Shown here one piece after another: positions 1-10,525 of a stretch of 64,000 nt of DNA (position 1 is the stretch's first letter; each line of letters opens with the position of its first letter). Both the position numbers and the translations under genes were made by a program. The stretch is from Neoarius graeffei. Lineage: Eukaryota > Chordata > Actinopteri > Siluriformes > Ariidae. Below the pieces are notes generated by a model. The model was not told where the DNA came from, ran no database searches, and was given only the letters and a program-made list of their open reading frames with translations. The stretch lies in the NCBI RefSeq assembly GCF_027579695.1, contig NC_083596.1, forward strand, positions 16,750,755-16,814,754, in the 5' to 3' direction.

Positions 1-284
1 TACACCCTGGACAAGTCGCCAGGTCATCACAGGGCTGACACAGAGAGACAAACAACCATTCACACTCACATTCATACCTACAGTCAATTTAGAGTCACCA
101 GTTAATCTAACCTGCATGTCTTTGGACTGTGGGGGAAACCGGAGCACCCGGAGGAAACCCATGCAGACACGGAGAGAACATGCAAACTCCACACAGAAAG
201 TCCCTCATTGGCCACTGGGCTCAAACCCAGAACTTTCTTCTTGCTGTAAGGCGACAGTGCTAACCACTACACCACCGTGCCGCC
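1..284 (-). mobile_element. tRNA-derived SINE (DANA/Mermaid-type, 'SINE-A'), 3' end cut by window edge
   Basis: Reverse orientation: the 5' tRNA-like head with the A box (gtggtgtagtggttagc on the other strand) lies at 225-284 and the conserved central block (cactgtgggggaaaccggag) around 125-160. The 3' tail runs off the left edge. The same family occurs about 15 times in the window. Confidence 0.85.
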
Positions 285-339
285 CTGTTTTCCATTTCAT
301 TTTTGTTATATCAAAGTATCATGATGACTATGGTATATC

Positions 340-740
340 TTTCTATCCACATTCACTGGATACCAGCAATCGCACGCTCCGATTGGCTACTCGGATATCA
401 GCTCATATACCGTGAGTAGAGAAAAACAAAATGGCGGAGCGTGTTACTGAACCAACCGAGGATGAAATTAAAAACTTTACTCGAAAACAAAACCCCAAAA
501 AATACAAAAATGCAACAAAATATGGAATAAAAGTATTTAATGGTAAGAACATATCTGTTTTTATTTTTCAAGAATTATTATTACAGCATTTTTCACAAAT
601 TGCTACTGTCATTTCGCCGGTTTGTTTACATTCTAAGCTGAAAAGATTTTGTCGGACGTTTTGTATAAAGTTTTATTTATTGAATTTGCAAAAAATAAAA
701 ATGCTCTGTTTCTCAAAATCCAGTGAATGTGGCTATAATA
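340..740 (+). mobile_element. Short DNA element with DUF3504/Crypton-like first exon, copy 1
   Basis: A 13-bp inverted repeat (CCACATTCACTGG at 347-359, CCAGTGAATGTGG at 719-731) brackets a promoter-like stretch and an ATG at 431 (ACAAAATGGCGGAGC). The putative exon 431-542 reads MAERVTEPTEDEIKNF and later ATKYGIKVFN, then meets a GTAAGA donor. This resembles, from memory, the N-terminus of fish KIAA1958-like/DUF3504 (Crypton tyrosine recombinase-derived) proteins; no recombinase domain is present here. Copy 2 lies at 15930-18035 on the other strand. A small hairpin (agttattcca / tggaataact) follows at about 744-836. Confidence 0.5.
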
Positions 741-840
741 AAATAGTTATTCCACTCAATCTCATTGTACATGGCTTATAGCCAACTCAGTGCTATGTGC
801 CTCATGTATGACTCGATTTCCTGGAATAACTGTTAACTAT

Positions 841-1090
841 ATGGTTACATTGGTTTAATGATAATTCTGTTATTTTTAAAAAGATTAATGTCTGTATGCG
901 TTCTGCATCAATTGCAATTCATTAATAGTCTGAAAACCTCTGAAGCATAATTCTGTATAATTATAAGAGATGTTACAATTATACCACAGGCTTTACTCAT
1001 GAGTTCTTACAATCTTACAAACAGATTTAGGGTGCAAAAACAAATCAGTGAATGTGTAAAGAAAATACTATTAAAAACATACTTCTGAAT
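841..1090. other. Unassigned AT-rich spacer
   Basis: No ORF with recognisable content, no terminal repeats and no RNA gene seen. Confidence 0.5.
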
Positions 1091-1350
1091 TCATGACAAT
1101 GCCCCTGTATACAAAGCCAAGTCCAATGTCTTGCACAGAGCCCTGACCTCAACCTTACTGAACTTCTTTGGGATGAACTGGACCACAGATCAGAGGCCAG
1201 ACTTTCTCATCTGACATCAGTGCCTGACTTCACTAATGTACTGTACTTGTTGCTGAATGAGCACAAATCCCCACAGCCATTTACCTTGCAGAGAGGCTTC
1301 CAAGTCAAATTCCTTAGAACCTTGTATTAGAGCCCCCAGTATAATCATAA
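1091..1350 (+). mobile_element. Tc1-like transposase relic (C-terminal part)
   Basis: Decayed coding matches a Tc1 DDE C-terminus: a degenerate DNAPVYKAKS-like second-aspartate block, then LNLTELLWDELDHR around the catalytic Glu, then the terminal LNEHKSPQPF stretch. The same relic family is seen at 6150-6882 (minus) and 44691-45255 (plus). Confidence 0.6.
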
Positions 1351-1530
1351 CACTATGATCAGCCATAGCATTAAAATCACTGACAGGTGAAATAAATAAC
1401 ATTCATTATCTCATAATAATGGCACCTATCAAGGGGTGGGATATATTAGGCAGCAAGAGAACAGTCAGTTCTTGAAGTTGATGTGTTGGAAGCAGGAAAA
1501 ATGGGCAAACATAAGGATCTAAGTGACATT
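1351..1530 (+). mobile_element. 5' end of a second Tc1-like family, truncated
   Basis: Begins with a Tc1-type terminus (tgatcagccatagcattaaa) and runs into the start of a transposase ([12 protein letters not shown] at 1501), where it breaks off. The segment 1452-1529 is repeated at 4171-4248, where the body of the same family continues. Confidence 0.55.
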
Positions 1531-1534
1531 AGTT

Positions 1535-1975
1535 ATCTTCATTGATATCTTCATTGATACTTCTGTTAATGGAAGGTCCTCACAAAGTGGTGTTTTGTGG
1601 TTTTTTTGGGGGGGGTGGCCATGTTTTTATATCTTAGTGGGGACAAGAATAGATTATATCTGGCAGATTTAACATTCTGGGGACTTTCGACTGGTCCCCA
1701 CAAGGACATTGTCTTATTTTATTTGTTTGCTTGTTTGTTGTTTGTTTGTTGTTTCCAAAAAAAATGGAGCTTTAATTTTAAAAACTAAAAATGCCAAATA
1801 GTCTCCTTTTGGGTACCAAGGTTAAGGTTAGGTTTAGACTTAGGCGTAGCAGAGCATTAATTATCTTCATTAATACTTCTGTTAATGGAAGGTCCTCACA
1901 AGGGTGTGTGTGTGTGTGTGTGTGTCCATGTTTTTATATCCTGGTGGGGACCAAATGTCCTCATAAGGATAGATA
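1535..1975. repeat. Tandemly duplicated GGTCCTCACAA repeat with (GT)n
   Basis: The motif 'ttcattgatacttctgttaa...ggtcctcacaa...catgtttttatat' occurs at about 1547-1640 and again at about 1865-1945. The second copy carries a (GT)n microsatellite at 1903-1924. The stretch 1655-1790 is repeated at 3965-4110 on the far side of the Tc1 insertion. Confidence 0.6.
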
Positions 1976-2071
1976 CAGTGGGGCAAAAAAGTATTTAGTC
2001 AGTCACCAATTGTTCAAGTTCTCCCACTTAAGATGAGAGAGGCCTGTAATTTTCATCATAGGTATACCTCA

Positions 2072-2448
2072 GGGGTGGCACGGTGGTGTAGTGGTTAGCG
2101 CTCTCGCCTCACAGCAAGAAGGTCCTGGGTTCGAGCCCCGTGGCCGGCGAGGGCCTTTCTGTGCAGAGTTTGCATGTTCTCCCTGTGTCCGCGTGGGTTT
2201 CCTCCGGGTGCTCCGGTTTCCCCCACAGTCCAAAGACATGCAGGTTAGGTTAACTGGTGACTCTAAATTGACCGTAGGTGTGAATGTGAGTGTGAATGGT
2301 TGTCTGTGTCTGTGTCAGCCCTGTGATGACCTGGTGACTTGTCCAGGGTGTACCCCGCCTTTCGTCCGTAGTCAGCTGGGATAGGCTCCAGCTTGCCTGC
2401 GACCCTGTAGAACAGGATAAAGCGGCTAGAGATAATGAGATGAGATGA
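2072..2448 (+). mobile_element. SINE-A inside Tc1 copy A
   Basis: Full SINE from the tRNA-like head (cggtggtgtagtggttagcg; B-box gttcgagccc) to the gataaagcgg...gatgagatgag tail. Target duplication ggtatacctca at 2061-2071 and 2449-2459. Confidence 0.92.
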
Positions 2449-2575
2449 GGTATACCTCAACTATGAGAGACAAAATGAGAAAAAAAATCCAGAAAATCAC
2501 ATTGTCTGATTTTTAAAGAATTTATTTGCAAATTATGGTGGAAAATAAGTATTTGGTCAATAACAAAAGATCATC

Positions 2576-3598
2576 TCAATACTTTGTTATATACCCTTTG
2601 TTGGCAATGACAGAAGTCAAACGTTTTCTGTAAGTCTTCACAAGGTTTTCACACACTGTTGCTGGTATTTTGGCCCATTCCTCCATGCAGATCTCCTCTA
2701 GAGCAGTGATGTTTTGGGGCTGTCGCTGGGCAACACGGACTTTCAACTCCCTCCAAAGATTTTCTATGGGGTTGAGATCTGGAGACTGGCTAGGCCACTC
2801 CAGGACCTTGAAATGCTTCTTACGAAGCCACTCCTTCATTGCCCGGGCAGTGTGTTTGGGATCATTGTCATGCTGAAAGACCCAGGCACGTTTCATCTTC
2901 AATGCCCTTGCTGATGGAAGGAGGTTTTCACTCAAAATCTCACGATACATGGCCCCATTCATTCTTTCCTTTACACGGATCAGTCGTCCTGGTCCCTTTG
3001 CAGAAAAACAGCCCCAAAGCATGATGTTTCCACCCCCATGCTTCACAGTAGGTATGGTGTTCTTTGGATGCAACTCAGCATTATTTCTCCTCCAAACACA
3101 ACAAGTTGAGTTTTTACCAAAAAGTTCTATTTTGGTTTCATCTGACCATATGACATTATCCCAATCCTCTTCTGGATCATCCAAATGCTCTCTAGCAAAC
3201 TTCAGATGGGCCTGGACATGTACTGGCTTAAGCAGGGGGACACGTCTGGCACTGCAGGATTTGAGTCCCTGGCGGCGTAGTGTGTTACTGATGGTAGCCT
3301 TTGTTACTTTGGTCCCAGCTCTCTGCAGGTCATTCACTAGGTCCCCCCATGTGGTTCTGGGATTTTTGCTCACCGTTCTTGTGATCATTTTGACCCCACG
3401 GGGTGAGATCTTGTGTGGAGCCCCAAATCGAGGGAGATTATCAGTGATCTTGTATGTCTTCCATTTTCTAATAATTGCTCCCACAGTTGATTTCTTCACA
3501 CCAAGCTGCTTACCTATTATAGATTCAGTCTTCCCAACCTGGTGCAGGTCTACAATTTTGTTTCTGGCGTCCTTTGACAGCTCTTTGGTCTTGGCCAT
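2576..3598 (-). CDS. Tc1-family transposase, apparently intact (340 aa)
   Basis: Cut-and-paste DDE transposase that would bind the element's terminal repeats and move it into TA sites in nuclear DNA. The start [17 protein letters not shown] begins the paired-type helix-turn-helix region (about residues 1-110; [10 protein letters not shown] links the two halves). The catalytic triad is present: D153 in WSDET, D244 in QHDNDPKH and E279 in DLNPIENLW, with 34 residues between the last two (DD34E). Length equals the family norm and there is no internal stop. It sits between the two inverted repeats of its element and reads toward the low-coordinate end. Copy B (10888-11896) is nearly identical but has a deletion. 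Whether it is active cannot be told from sequence alone. Confidence 0.93.
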   Translation of the reverse strand: MAKTKELSKDARNKIVDLHQVGKTESIIGKQLGVKKSTVGAIIRKWKTYKITDNLPRFGAPHKISPRGVKMITRTVSKNPRTTWGDLVNDLQRAGTKVTKATISNTLRRQGLKSCSARRVPLLKPVHVQAHLKFAREHLDDPEEDWDNVIWSDETKIELFGKNSTCCVWRRNNAELHPKNTIPTVKHGGGNIMLWGCFSAKGPGRLIRVKERMNGAMYREILSENLLPSARALKMKRAWVFQHDNDPKHTARAMKEWLRKKHFKVLEWPSQSPDLNPIENLWRELKVRVAQRQPQNITALEEICMEEWAKIPATVCENLVKTYRKRLTSVIANKGYITKY

Positions 3599-3964
3599 AG
3601 TGGAGTTTGGAGTGTGACTGTTTGAGGTTGTGGACAGGTGTCTTTTATACTGATAACGAGTTCAAACAGGTGCCATTAATACAGGTAATGAGTGGAGGAC
3701 AGAGGAGCCTCTTAAAGAAGTTGTTACAGGTCTGTGAGAGCCAGAAATCTTGCTTGTTTGTAGGTGACCAAATACTTGTTTTACAGAGGAATTTACCAAT
3801 TAATTCATTAAAAATCCTACAATCTGATTTCCTGGATTCTTTCCCCCCATTCTGTCTCTCATAGTTGAAGTGTACCTGTGATGAAAATTACAGGCCTCTC
3901 TCATCTTTTTAAGTGGGAGAACTTGCATAATTGGTGGCTGACTAAATACTTTTTTGCCCCACTG

Positions 3965-4140
3965 TATATCTGGCAGATTTAACATTCTGGGGACTTTCAG
4001 CTGGTCCCCACAATGATATTATCTTATTTTATTTGTTTCTTTGTTTGTTTGATTTTTTGTTTGTATTTTTCCAAAAAACTTCAGCTTTAATTTTAAAAAT
4101 AAAAAATGCCATGTTATGATTATACTGGGGGCTCTAGTAC
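3965..4140. repeat. Copy of the 1655-1790 repeat
   Basis: tatctggcagatttaacatt...ctggtccccacaa and the following T-rich stretch match 1655-1790 closely, so the Tc1 copy A insertion lies between two related segments. Confidence 0.6.
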
Positions 4141-4167
4141 AAGGTTCTAAGGAATTTTACTTGGAAG

Positions 4168-5210
4168 CCTCTCTGCAAGAGAACAGTCAGTTCTTGAAGT
4201 TGATGTGTTGGAAGCAGGAAAAATGGGCAAACATAAGGATCTAAGTGACTTTGACAAGGGCCAAATTGTGATGGCTAGATGACTGGGTCTGAGCATCTCC
4301 AAAATAACAGTTTTTTGGGGGTGTTCCTGGTAAGTAGTGGATAGTACCTACCAAAAGTGGTCCGAGGAAGGACAACTGGTGAACCAGCAACAGGGTCATA
4401 GGTGCCCAAATCTCACTGATGCGCATGGAGAGGAAAGGCTAGCCCATCTACAAAAGAGCTACTGTAGCACAAACTACTGAAAAGGTTAATGCTGGCTATG
4501 ACAGAAAGTTGTCAGAACACCCAAGTGGATCTCAGCTTGCTGTGTATGGGGCTGCAGACTGGTCAGAGTACCCATGCTGACCCATGACCACCACCAAAAG
4601 CACCTACAATGGGCACATGAGCATCAGAACTGGACAATGGAGCAATGGAAGAAGGTGACCTGGTCTGATGAATCACGTTTTCTTTTACATCATGTGGATG
4701 GCCAGGTGAGTGTGCGTCACTTACCTGGGGAAGAGATGACACCAGGATGCATTATGGGAAGAAGGTGAGCCGGCGGGGACAGCATGATGTTCTGGGTAAT
4801 GTTCTCCTGGGAAGCCTTGGGTCCTGGCATTTCCTTCTGAAACATTGTTACAAAGTACACCCCTTCATGGCAACAGTGTTCCCTAATGGCAGTGGTCTGT
4901 TTCAGCAGGATAATGCACCCTGCCATGCTGCAAAAATTGTTCAGGAACATGACAAGCATTAAAGGTGCTGACTTGGCCTCCAAAGTCCCCAGATCTCAAT
5001 CCAGTTGAGCAACTGTGGGATGTACTGGATAAACAAGTCCCCACCTCATGATTTACAGGATCTGCTACTAACATCCTTGTTCCAGGTACTACAGGACACT
5101 TTCAGAGGTCTTGTGGAGTCCATGCCTTGATAGGTCAGGTCCATTTTGGTTGCACAAGGGGGACCTACACTATAATAAGCACATGATTTTCATATTATGG
5201 CTGATCCGTG
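4168..5210 (+). pseudogene. Decayed Tc1-like transposase, second family
   Basis: ATG at 4225 gives [19 protein letters not shown], a Tc1 helix-turn-helix start. Later blocks are WTMEQWKKVTWSDESRF (about 4638-4680, first catalytic Asp) and FQQDNAPCHAAK (about 4903-4938, second Asp), then SPDLNPVEQLWD in another frame (third acidic residue). Several stops and frameshifts break it. The end at about 5210 (atggctgatccgtg) looks like the terminal repeat. Confidence 0.7.
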
Positions 5211-6149
5211 TATATGCTACAACATGGGTTTTTCATGAATATCTCAAGCATGAGTAGAGAAATCCAAGTCTTTTCATTTTTTCAGACTGACACTGAGAAT
5301 TGACATGCTGGCCACATGGCATGTAAAGAAGTCACAGTTGGATGATCCCTGATGGAAACTATGAGCAAAATAAGGCACATCAAATTAATAGGATGCTGCA
5401 AAACACAAACTCTTTCAAATATCCAGAGTAAATAAATAAGTAATAGGTAAAGCTTCATCATCACTGTGAAGACTTTCAAGAAGGTGTTGTCTGTAACAGC
5501 AATAAAACAGCAGCGTGTGCTAAAACAGTGTATGAAAATAACTCAGCGAATAACTATATACAGTGTTGATGAATGTAAAAGTGCACCATGGGTTGTACAT
5601 TTTCCTAACAACTTACACAACACAGGATGGATGATGGATCATAAAGTCTGATGGCAGCCATTATGAAAGACTATCTGTATCACTCCTTGCCTGAACCCTT
5701 GATAAATCTGTCTGGAGCTAAAAGTCTTGGAGAGATCGTATCCATGATAGGTGCAGCCACCAACATTTCCCCTGGATGGCTGTGGTCTCATTCAGGAAAT
5801 CCACATGGCTCACCGAATGGTTTGATGAGGATTAAAATAATGTAAATCATATCTTATGGTCTTCATATTCACCAAGTTGGGTTCTTGCCCAAACTGATAC
5901 TCACATCATCATTTTTTTTTGGGGGGGGCTAATCAGACACAAGGTACACCACCAGATCTCAACCGAGTTGAATACCAATGGGAGAGTCTGGCGTGATAGA
6001 TTCTGGAGTGTTGGACCACCACCATCATCAAAACACAAAAAATCTTTTAGAAGAATGGTGCACCAATGAAGCCTATTTTTGCTTTCAGAAGAACAGTGAT
6101 GTTTCTCTTGACCTTTATCCCTTTATTTGTAGTGTACTATTGTCTTGTA
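5211..6149. other. Unassigned repeat-derived spacer
   Basis: No convincing gene. The fragment 'ttcttgcccaaactgatactcacatcatc...aatcagacacaaggta' (about 5880-5950) recurs at about 6569-6622, so part is duplicated repeat sequence. Confidence 0.4.
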
Positions 6150-6882
6150 CTAGTAAATTATGTTGAAGCAACCAGTAGTCTCTTCGAAACAAGATCCTCA
6201 AAAAGTCTTTGGGCCACCGGGGGCTCTAGTACGAGGTTCTAAGGAATTTGACTTGGAAGCCTCGCTGCAAGGGAAATGGCTGTGGGGATTTGTGCTCATT
6301 CAGCAGCACGTACATTAGTGAGGTCAGACACTGGTGTCAGATGAGAAAGTCTGGCCTGCAATCTGCGGTCCAGTTCATCCCAAAGAAGTTCAGTAAGGTT
6401 GAGGTCAGGGCTCTGTGCAAGACATTGGAGTTCTTCCACTCCAGCCTTGGCAAACCATGTCTTCATGGACTTGGCTTTGTGTACAGGGGCATTGTCATGC
6501 TGGAATATATTTTTGGCCTTTTAGTTCCAGTGAAGGGAAGTCTACTATGTTACTATGCCTGGGTTCTTGCCCAAACTGATACTCACATCATCAGGTCTTT
6601 TTTGGCTAATCAGACACAAGGTACGCCACCACACTTGCTGGCGCAGTGTGGGGGTTAGGTGCCTTGCTCAAGGGTACTTGGGCCAATCCTGCTGGTTCTG
6701 GGAATCAAACCAGCAACCTTTTGGTCCCAAAGCTGTTTCTGTAACCATTTGGCCATGGCTTCCCCAATAATGTGCCCCTCAATGTTAAACAATTATGCAC
6801 TTCCAACTTTGTGGCAACAGTTTGGGGAAAAACCACATTTGGGTGTGGTGGGCAGGTGTCGACATAATTTTGGCCATGTAGT
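6150..6882 (-). mobile_element. Tc1-like relic (same family as 44691-45255), interrupted by the RTE LINE
   Basis: On the minus strand the segment 6240-6520 reproduces the relic seen at 44880-45180. The terminal motif cactacatggccaaaa lies at about 6868-6883. The family continues beyond the LINE at 10106-10155, which matches 44695-44745. The copy at 44746-44757 is therefore the uninterrupted site. Confidence 0.6.
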
Positions 6883-6920
6883 GTTTATTATCATCTCGTC
6901 TCGTCTCGTCTTCTTCCGCT

Positions 6921-8201
6921 TTATCCGGGACCGGGTCGCGGAGGCAGCAGTCTAAGCAGGGAAGCCCAAACTTCCCTTTCCCCAGACACCTCGGCCAGCT
7001 CCTCGGGAAGAACACCGAGGCGTTCCCAGGCCAGCCGAGAGACATAGTCCCTCCAGCGTGTCCTGGGTCTTCCCCGGGGCCTCCTCCCGGGGGGACATGC
7101 CTGGAACACTTCCCCAGGGAGGCGTCCAGGAGGCATCCGAAAAAGATGCCCGAGCCACCTCAGCTGATTCCTCTCGATGTGGAGCAGCAGCGGCTCTACT
7201 CCGAGCTCCTCCCGAGTGACTGTGCTTCTCACCCTATCTCTAAGGGAGCGCCCAGCCACCCTGCGAAGGAAACTCATTTCGGCCGCTTGTATCCGCGATC
7301 TTGTCCTTTCGGTCATTACCCAAAGCTCATGACCATAGGTGAGAGTCGGAACGTAGATCGACCGGTAAATTGAGAGCTTCGCCTTTTGGCTCAGCTCCTT
7401 CTTCACCACAACGGACCGGTAAAGCGACCGCATCACTGCGGAGGCTGCACCGATCCGCCTGTCGATCTCACGCTCCATCCTTCCCTCACTCGTGAACAAG
7501 ATCCCGAGATACTTAAACTCCTCCACTTGAGGCAGAACTTCTCCACCAACCTGGAGAGGGCAAGCCACCCTTTTCCGGTCGAGAACCATGGCCTCGGACT
7601 TGGAGGTGCTGATTCTCATCCCAGCCGCTTCACACTCGACTGCAAACCGCCCCAGTGCATGCTGAAGGTCCTGGTTTGAAGAAGCCAACAGGACAACATC
7701 ATCCGCAAAAAGCAGAGATGAAATCCTGTGGTTCCCAAACAGGATTCCTTCTGGCCCCTGGCTGCGCCTAGAAATTCTGTCCATAAAAATTATGAACAGA
7801 ACCGGTGACAAAGGGCAGCCCTGCCGGAGTCCAACATGCACTGGGAACAGGTCTGACTTACTGCCGGCAATGCGAACCAGACTCCTGCTCCGTTCGTACA
7901 GGGACCGGACAGCCCTTAGCAAAGAGCCCCGAACCCCATACTCCCGAAGCACCCCCCACAGAATACTACGGGGGACACGGTCGAATGCCTTCTCCAGATC
8001 CACAAAGCACATGTGGACTGGTTGGGCAAACTCCCATGAACCCTCGAGCACCCTATGAAGGGTATAGAGCTGGTCCAGTGTTCCGCGACCAGGACGAAAA
8101 CCGCATTGTTCCTCCTGGATCCGAGGTTCGACTATTGGTCGAATTCTCCTCTCCAGTACCCTGGAGTAAACCTTCCCTGGGAGGCTGAGAAGTGTGATTG
8201 G
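6921..8201 (-). pseudogene. RTE reverse transcriptase, C-terminal part (after frameshift)
   Basis: Reads from the palm onward: HMCFVDLEKAFDRVPR, GLRQGCPLSPVLF, the catalytic LLFADDVVLL (the two Asp bind metal), SKSEAMVL and VEEFKYLGILF, then the thumb and a C-terminal GRPRTRWRDYVSRLAW block. This is the second half of the protein begun at 10083. An apparent loss of about a dozen bases near 8200 puts it in a different frame. Confidence 0.88.
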
Positions 8202-10083
8202 GGCACACTCTCCGGTCCCCTTTCTTAAAAAGAGGGACCACCACCCCAGTCTGCCACTCCAGAGGCACTGTCCCTGACCGCCACGCGATGTTGCAGAGGC
8301 GTGTCAACCAAGACAGCCCCACAACATCCAGAGACTTGAGATACTCAGGGCGGATCTCATCCACCCCCGGTGCCTTGCCACCGAGGAGCTTGCAAACCAC
8401 CTCAGTGACTTCGGCTTGGGTAATGGACGAGTCCACCTCTGAGTCATCAGCCTCAGTCTCCTCAGTGGAAGACATGACGGTGGGATTGAGGAGATCCTCA
8501 AAGTATTCCTTCCACCGCCCGACAATGTCCCCAGTCGAGGTCAACAGCTCCCCACCCGCACTGTAAACAGTGTTGGCAGAGTACTGCTTCCCCCTCCTGA
8601 GGCGCCGGACGGTTTGCCAGAATTTCTTCGAGGCCGACCGATAGTCCTTCTCCATGGCCTCCCCGAACTCCTCCCAGTTCCGAGTTTTTGCCTCCGCAAC
8701 TGCCCGAGCTGCAGCACGCCTGGCCTGCCGATACCCGTCAGCTGCCTCGGGAGTCCTGGAGGTTAACATGGCCCGATAGGACTCCTTCTTCAGCTTGACG
8801 GCATCCCTTACTTCTGGTGTCCACCACCGGGTTCGGGGATTGCCGCCACGACAGGCACCGGAGACCTTGCGGCCACAGCTCCGAACAGCTGCGTCCACAA
8901 TGGAGGTAGAGAACATGGTCCACTCAGACTCAATGTCCCCCGCCTCCCTCGGAAGCTGGGAAAAGCTCTCCCGGAGGTGGGAGTTAAAGACCTCCCCGAC
9001 AGAGTGCTCGGCCAGACGTTCCCAGCAGACCCTCACCATACGTTTGGGCCTGCCAGGTCTGTCCAGCTTCCTCCTCCGCCAGCGGATCCAACTCACCACC
9101 AGGTGGTGATCAGTTGACAGCTCAGCCCCTCTCTTCACCCGAGTGTCCAAGACATAGGGCCGGAGATCAGATGAAACGACTACAAGGTCTATCATTGACC
9201 TCCGACCTAAGGTGTCCTGGTGCCACGTGCACTTATGGACACCCCTATGCTCGAACATGGTGTTCGTTATGGACAAACCATGACTAGCACAGAAGTCCAA
9301 TAACAAAACACCACTCGGGTTCAGATCGGGGAGGCCGTTCCTCCCAACCACGCCCCTCCAGGTGTCACTGTCATCTCCCACGTGAGCATTGAAGTCCCCC
9401 AGTAACACAATGGAGTCCCCAGTCTGAGCACTCCTCAGTACCTCTCCCAGGGACTCCAAGAAGGCCGGATACTCTATACTGCTATTTGGGCCATAGGCAC
9501 AAACAACAGCAAGAGCCCTCTCCCCAATCCGAAGGCGCAGCGAGGCGACCCTCTCGTTCACTGGGGTAAACTCCAACACATGGCGGCTGAGCTGGGGAGC
9601 TATAAGCAAGCCCACACCAGCCCGCCGCCGCTCACCACGGGCGACTCCAGAGAAGTGGAGAGTCCAGCCCCTCTCGAGGAGCTGGGTTCCAGAGCCCAAG
9701 CTGTGCGTGGAGGTGAGCCCGACTATCTCTAGCCGGTACCTCTCAACCTCCCGCACAAGCTCAGGCTCTTTCCCCCCCAGCGAAGTGACATTCCATGTCC
9801 CAACAGCCAGCCGCTGTGTCCGGGGATCAGGTCGTCGAGGCCCCTGCCTTCGACTGCCACCCAATCCACATTGCACCAGTCCCCTACTGCTACCTCTGTG
9901 GGTGGTGAACCCACAGGAGGTCGGGCCCACGTCAGCTCTTCGGGCTGAGCCCGGCCGGGCCCCATGGGCAAAGGCCCGGCCACCAAGCGCTCGCATACGA
10001 GCCCCAACCCCGGGCCTGGCTCCAGGGTGGGGCCCCGGCTGCGTCATCCCGGGCGACGTCACGGTCCTCGGATTTTTCTCCAT
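8053..10083 (-). CDS. RTE LINE ORF: AP-like endonuclease plus N-terminal reverse transcriptase (frameshifted)
   Basis: The first ~95 residues are basic and low in known motifs. Then comes an apurinic-type endonuclease: [11 protein letters not shown] at its start, [37 protein letters not shown], and the terminal STDHHLV catalytic histidine block. It cuts target DNA for priming. A linker ([15 protein letters not shown]) leads into the reverse transcriptase fingers ([34 protein letters not shown]). At residue ~627 (about position 8203) the reading frame shifts, so the last ~49 residues are out of frame and end in a stop. The true continuation is 6921-8201. Confidence 0.85.
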   Translation of the reverse strand: MEKNPRTVTSPGMTQPGPHPGARPGVGARMRALGGRAFAHGARPGSARRADVGPTSCGFTTHRGSSRGLVQCGLGGSRRQGPRRPDPRTQRLAVGTWNVTSLGGKEPELVREVERYRLEIVGLTSTHSLGSGTQLLERGWTLHFSGVARGERRRAGVGLLIAPQLSRHVLEFTPVNERVASLRLRIGERALAVVCAYGPNSSIEYPAFLESLGEVLRSAQTGDSIVLLGDFNAHVGDDSDTWRGVVGRNGLPDLNPSGVLLLDFCASHGLSITNTMFEHRGVHKCTWHQDTLGRRSMIDLVVVSSDLRPYVLDTRVKRGAELSTDHHLVVSWIRWRRRKLDRPGRPKRMVRVCWERLAEHSVGEVFNSHLRESFSQLPREAGDIESEWTMFSTSIVDAAVRSCGRKVSGACRGGNPRTRWWTPEVRDAVKLKKESYRAMLTSRTPEAADGYRQARRAAARAVAEAKTRNWEEFGEAMEKDYRSASKKFWQTVRRLRRGKQYSANTVYSAGGELLTSTGDIVGRWKEYFEDLLNPTVMSSTEETEADDSEVDSSITQAEVTEVVCKLLGGKAPGVDEIRPEYLKSLDVVGLSWLTRLCNIAWRSGTVPLEWQTGVVVPLFKKGDRRVCPNHTSQPPREGLLQGTGEENSTNSRTSDPGGTMRFSSWSRNTGPALYPS

Positions 10084-10155
10084 AGGGGTTTTGGTTTATT
10101 ATCATGGGTACTTAAAATATTAAAATGTGGGTTTAGGAGGCTATGGGGACAGGGG

Positions 10156-10525
10156 TTCAAACCTGAAATCCACCGTTTTATCTATGCCTCCACTATAGAG
10201 GAACCTTTAGGAATTATGAACCAAAAGCCTTTGCTAGATGGAGCCTTATTTTTAAGAGTGTACCCATGCCAATCTAATGCAACCTCATTGATTAGAACCT
10301 TGGCACATGGTGTTGGACCAAAAACAAGACCAACCAACAAGTTTCAATTTAAAATCTTTGAAAAGAAAAGAGAAACCTGTAAGAGTTTCCCCTGAAAGAC
10401 ACAATGAGGAAATCTTTACATGCTCAGAAAGAAAGGTTTCAAACTGTATATTTTCTTGTGTCTGGGGCTGTACCAAGTTGATGACTTTATTTAGTATGTA
10501 TCTTTTACATGGGAAGGTGCATGTA
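10156..10525. other. Unassigned spacer
   Basis: Between the LINE-interrupted relic and Tc1 copy B; no gene or repeat terminus recognised. Confidence 0.4.

Larger units (their letters stand above)
1976..3964 (-). mobile_element. Tc1 transposon copy A, near-complete, carrying an intact transposase gene
   Basis: Terminal inverted repeats start CAGTGGGGCAAAAAAGTATT (1976) and end with the complement (gccccactg, 3964), flanked by TA on both sides (1974-1975, 3965-3966), as expected for Tc1/mariner. Subterminal sequence matches about 100 bp inward. Length is 1989 bp including a 377-bp SINE at 2072-2448; without it about 1.6 kb, the usual Tc1 size. The sequences flanking the TA join into a repeat also present at 1647-1670, confirming clean insertion. 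Confidence 0.92.
6895..10093 (-). mobile_element. RTE-clade (Rex3-like) LINE, full or nearly full length, 12-bp target duplication
   Basis: 3.2 kb with an endonuclease and a reverse transcriptase on the minus strand and no RNase H, the size and layout of RTE elements. Flanked by an exact duplication, gtttattatcat, at 6883-6894 and 10094-10105. The 3' tail (low-coordinate end) ends in a short-repeat tract (cgagacgagacgagatg on the minus strand). The ORF begins 10 bp inside the 5' boundary. Frameshifts make it inactive. Confidence 0.88.

Noticed and set aside
2090..2150. Functional tRNA genes in SINE heads
   Set aside because: A and B box motifs are present, but the cloverleaf is degenerate and followed by the SINE body; not true tRNAs.
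2100..2384. Open frames of 60-130 codons across the SINE-A copies (for example the GFLRVLRFPPQSKDMQVRL reading), on both strands
   Set aside because: They recur in every SINE copy in all orientations and are by-products of a stop-poor non-coding repeat.
2949..3617. 222-codon plus-strand ORF opposite the Tc1 transposase
   Set aside because: Antisense shadow; the same shadow appears opposite copy B, and the sense strand has the complete DD34E protein.
7146..9109. Plus-strand ORFs opposite the RTE LINE
   Set aside because: Shadows of the GC-rich minus-strand endonuclease/reverse transcriptase.
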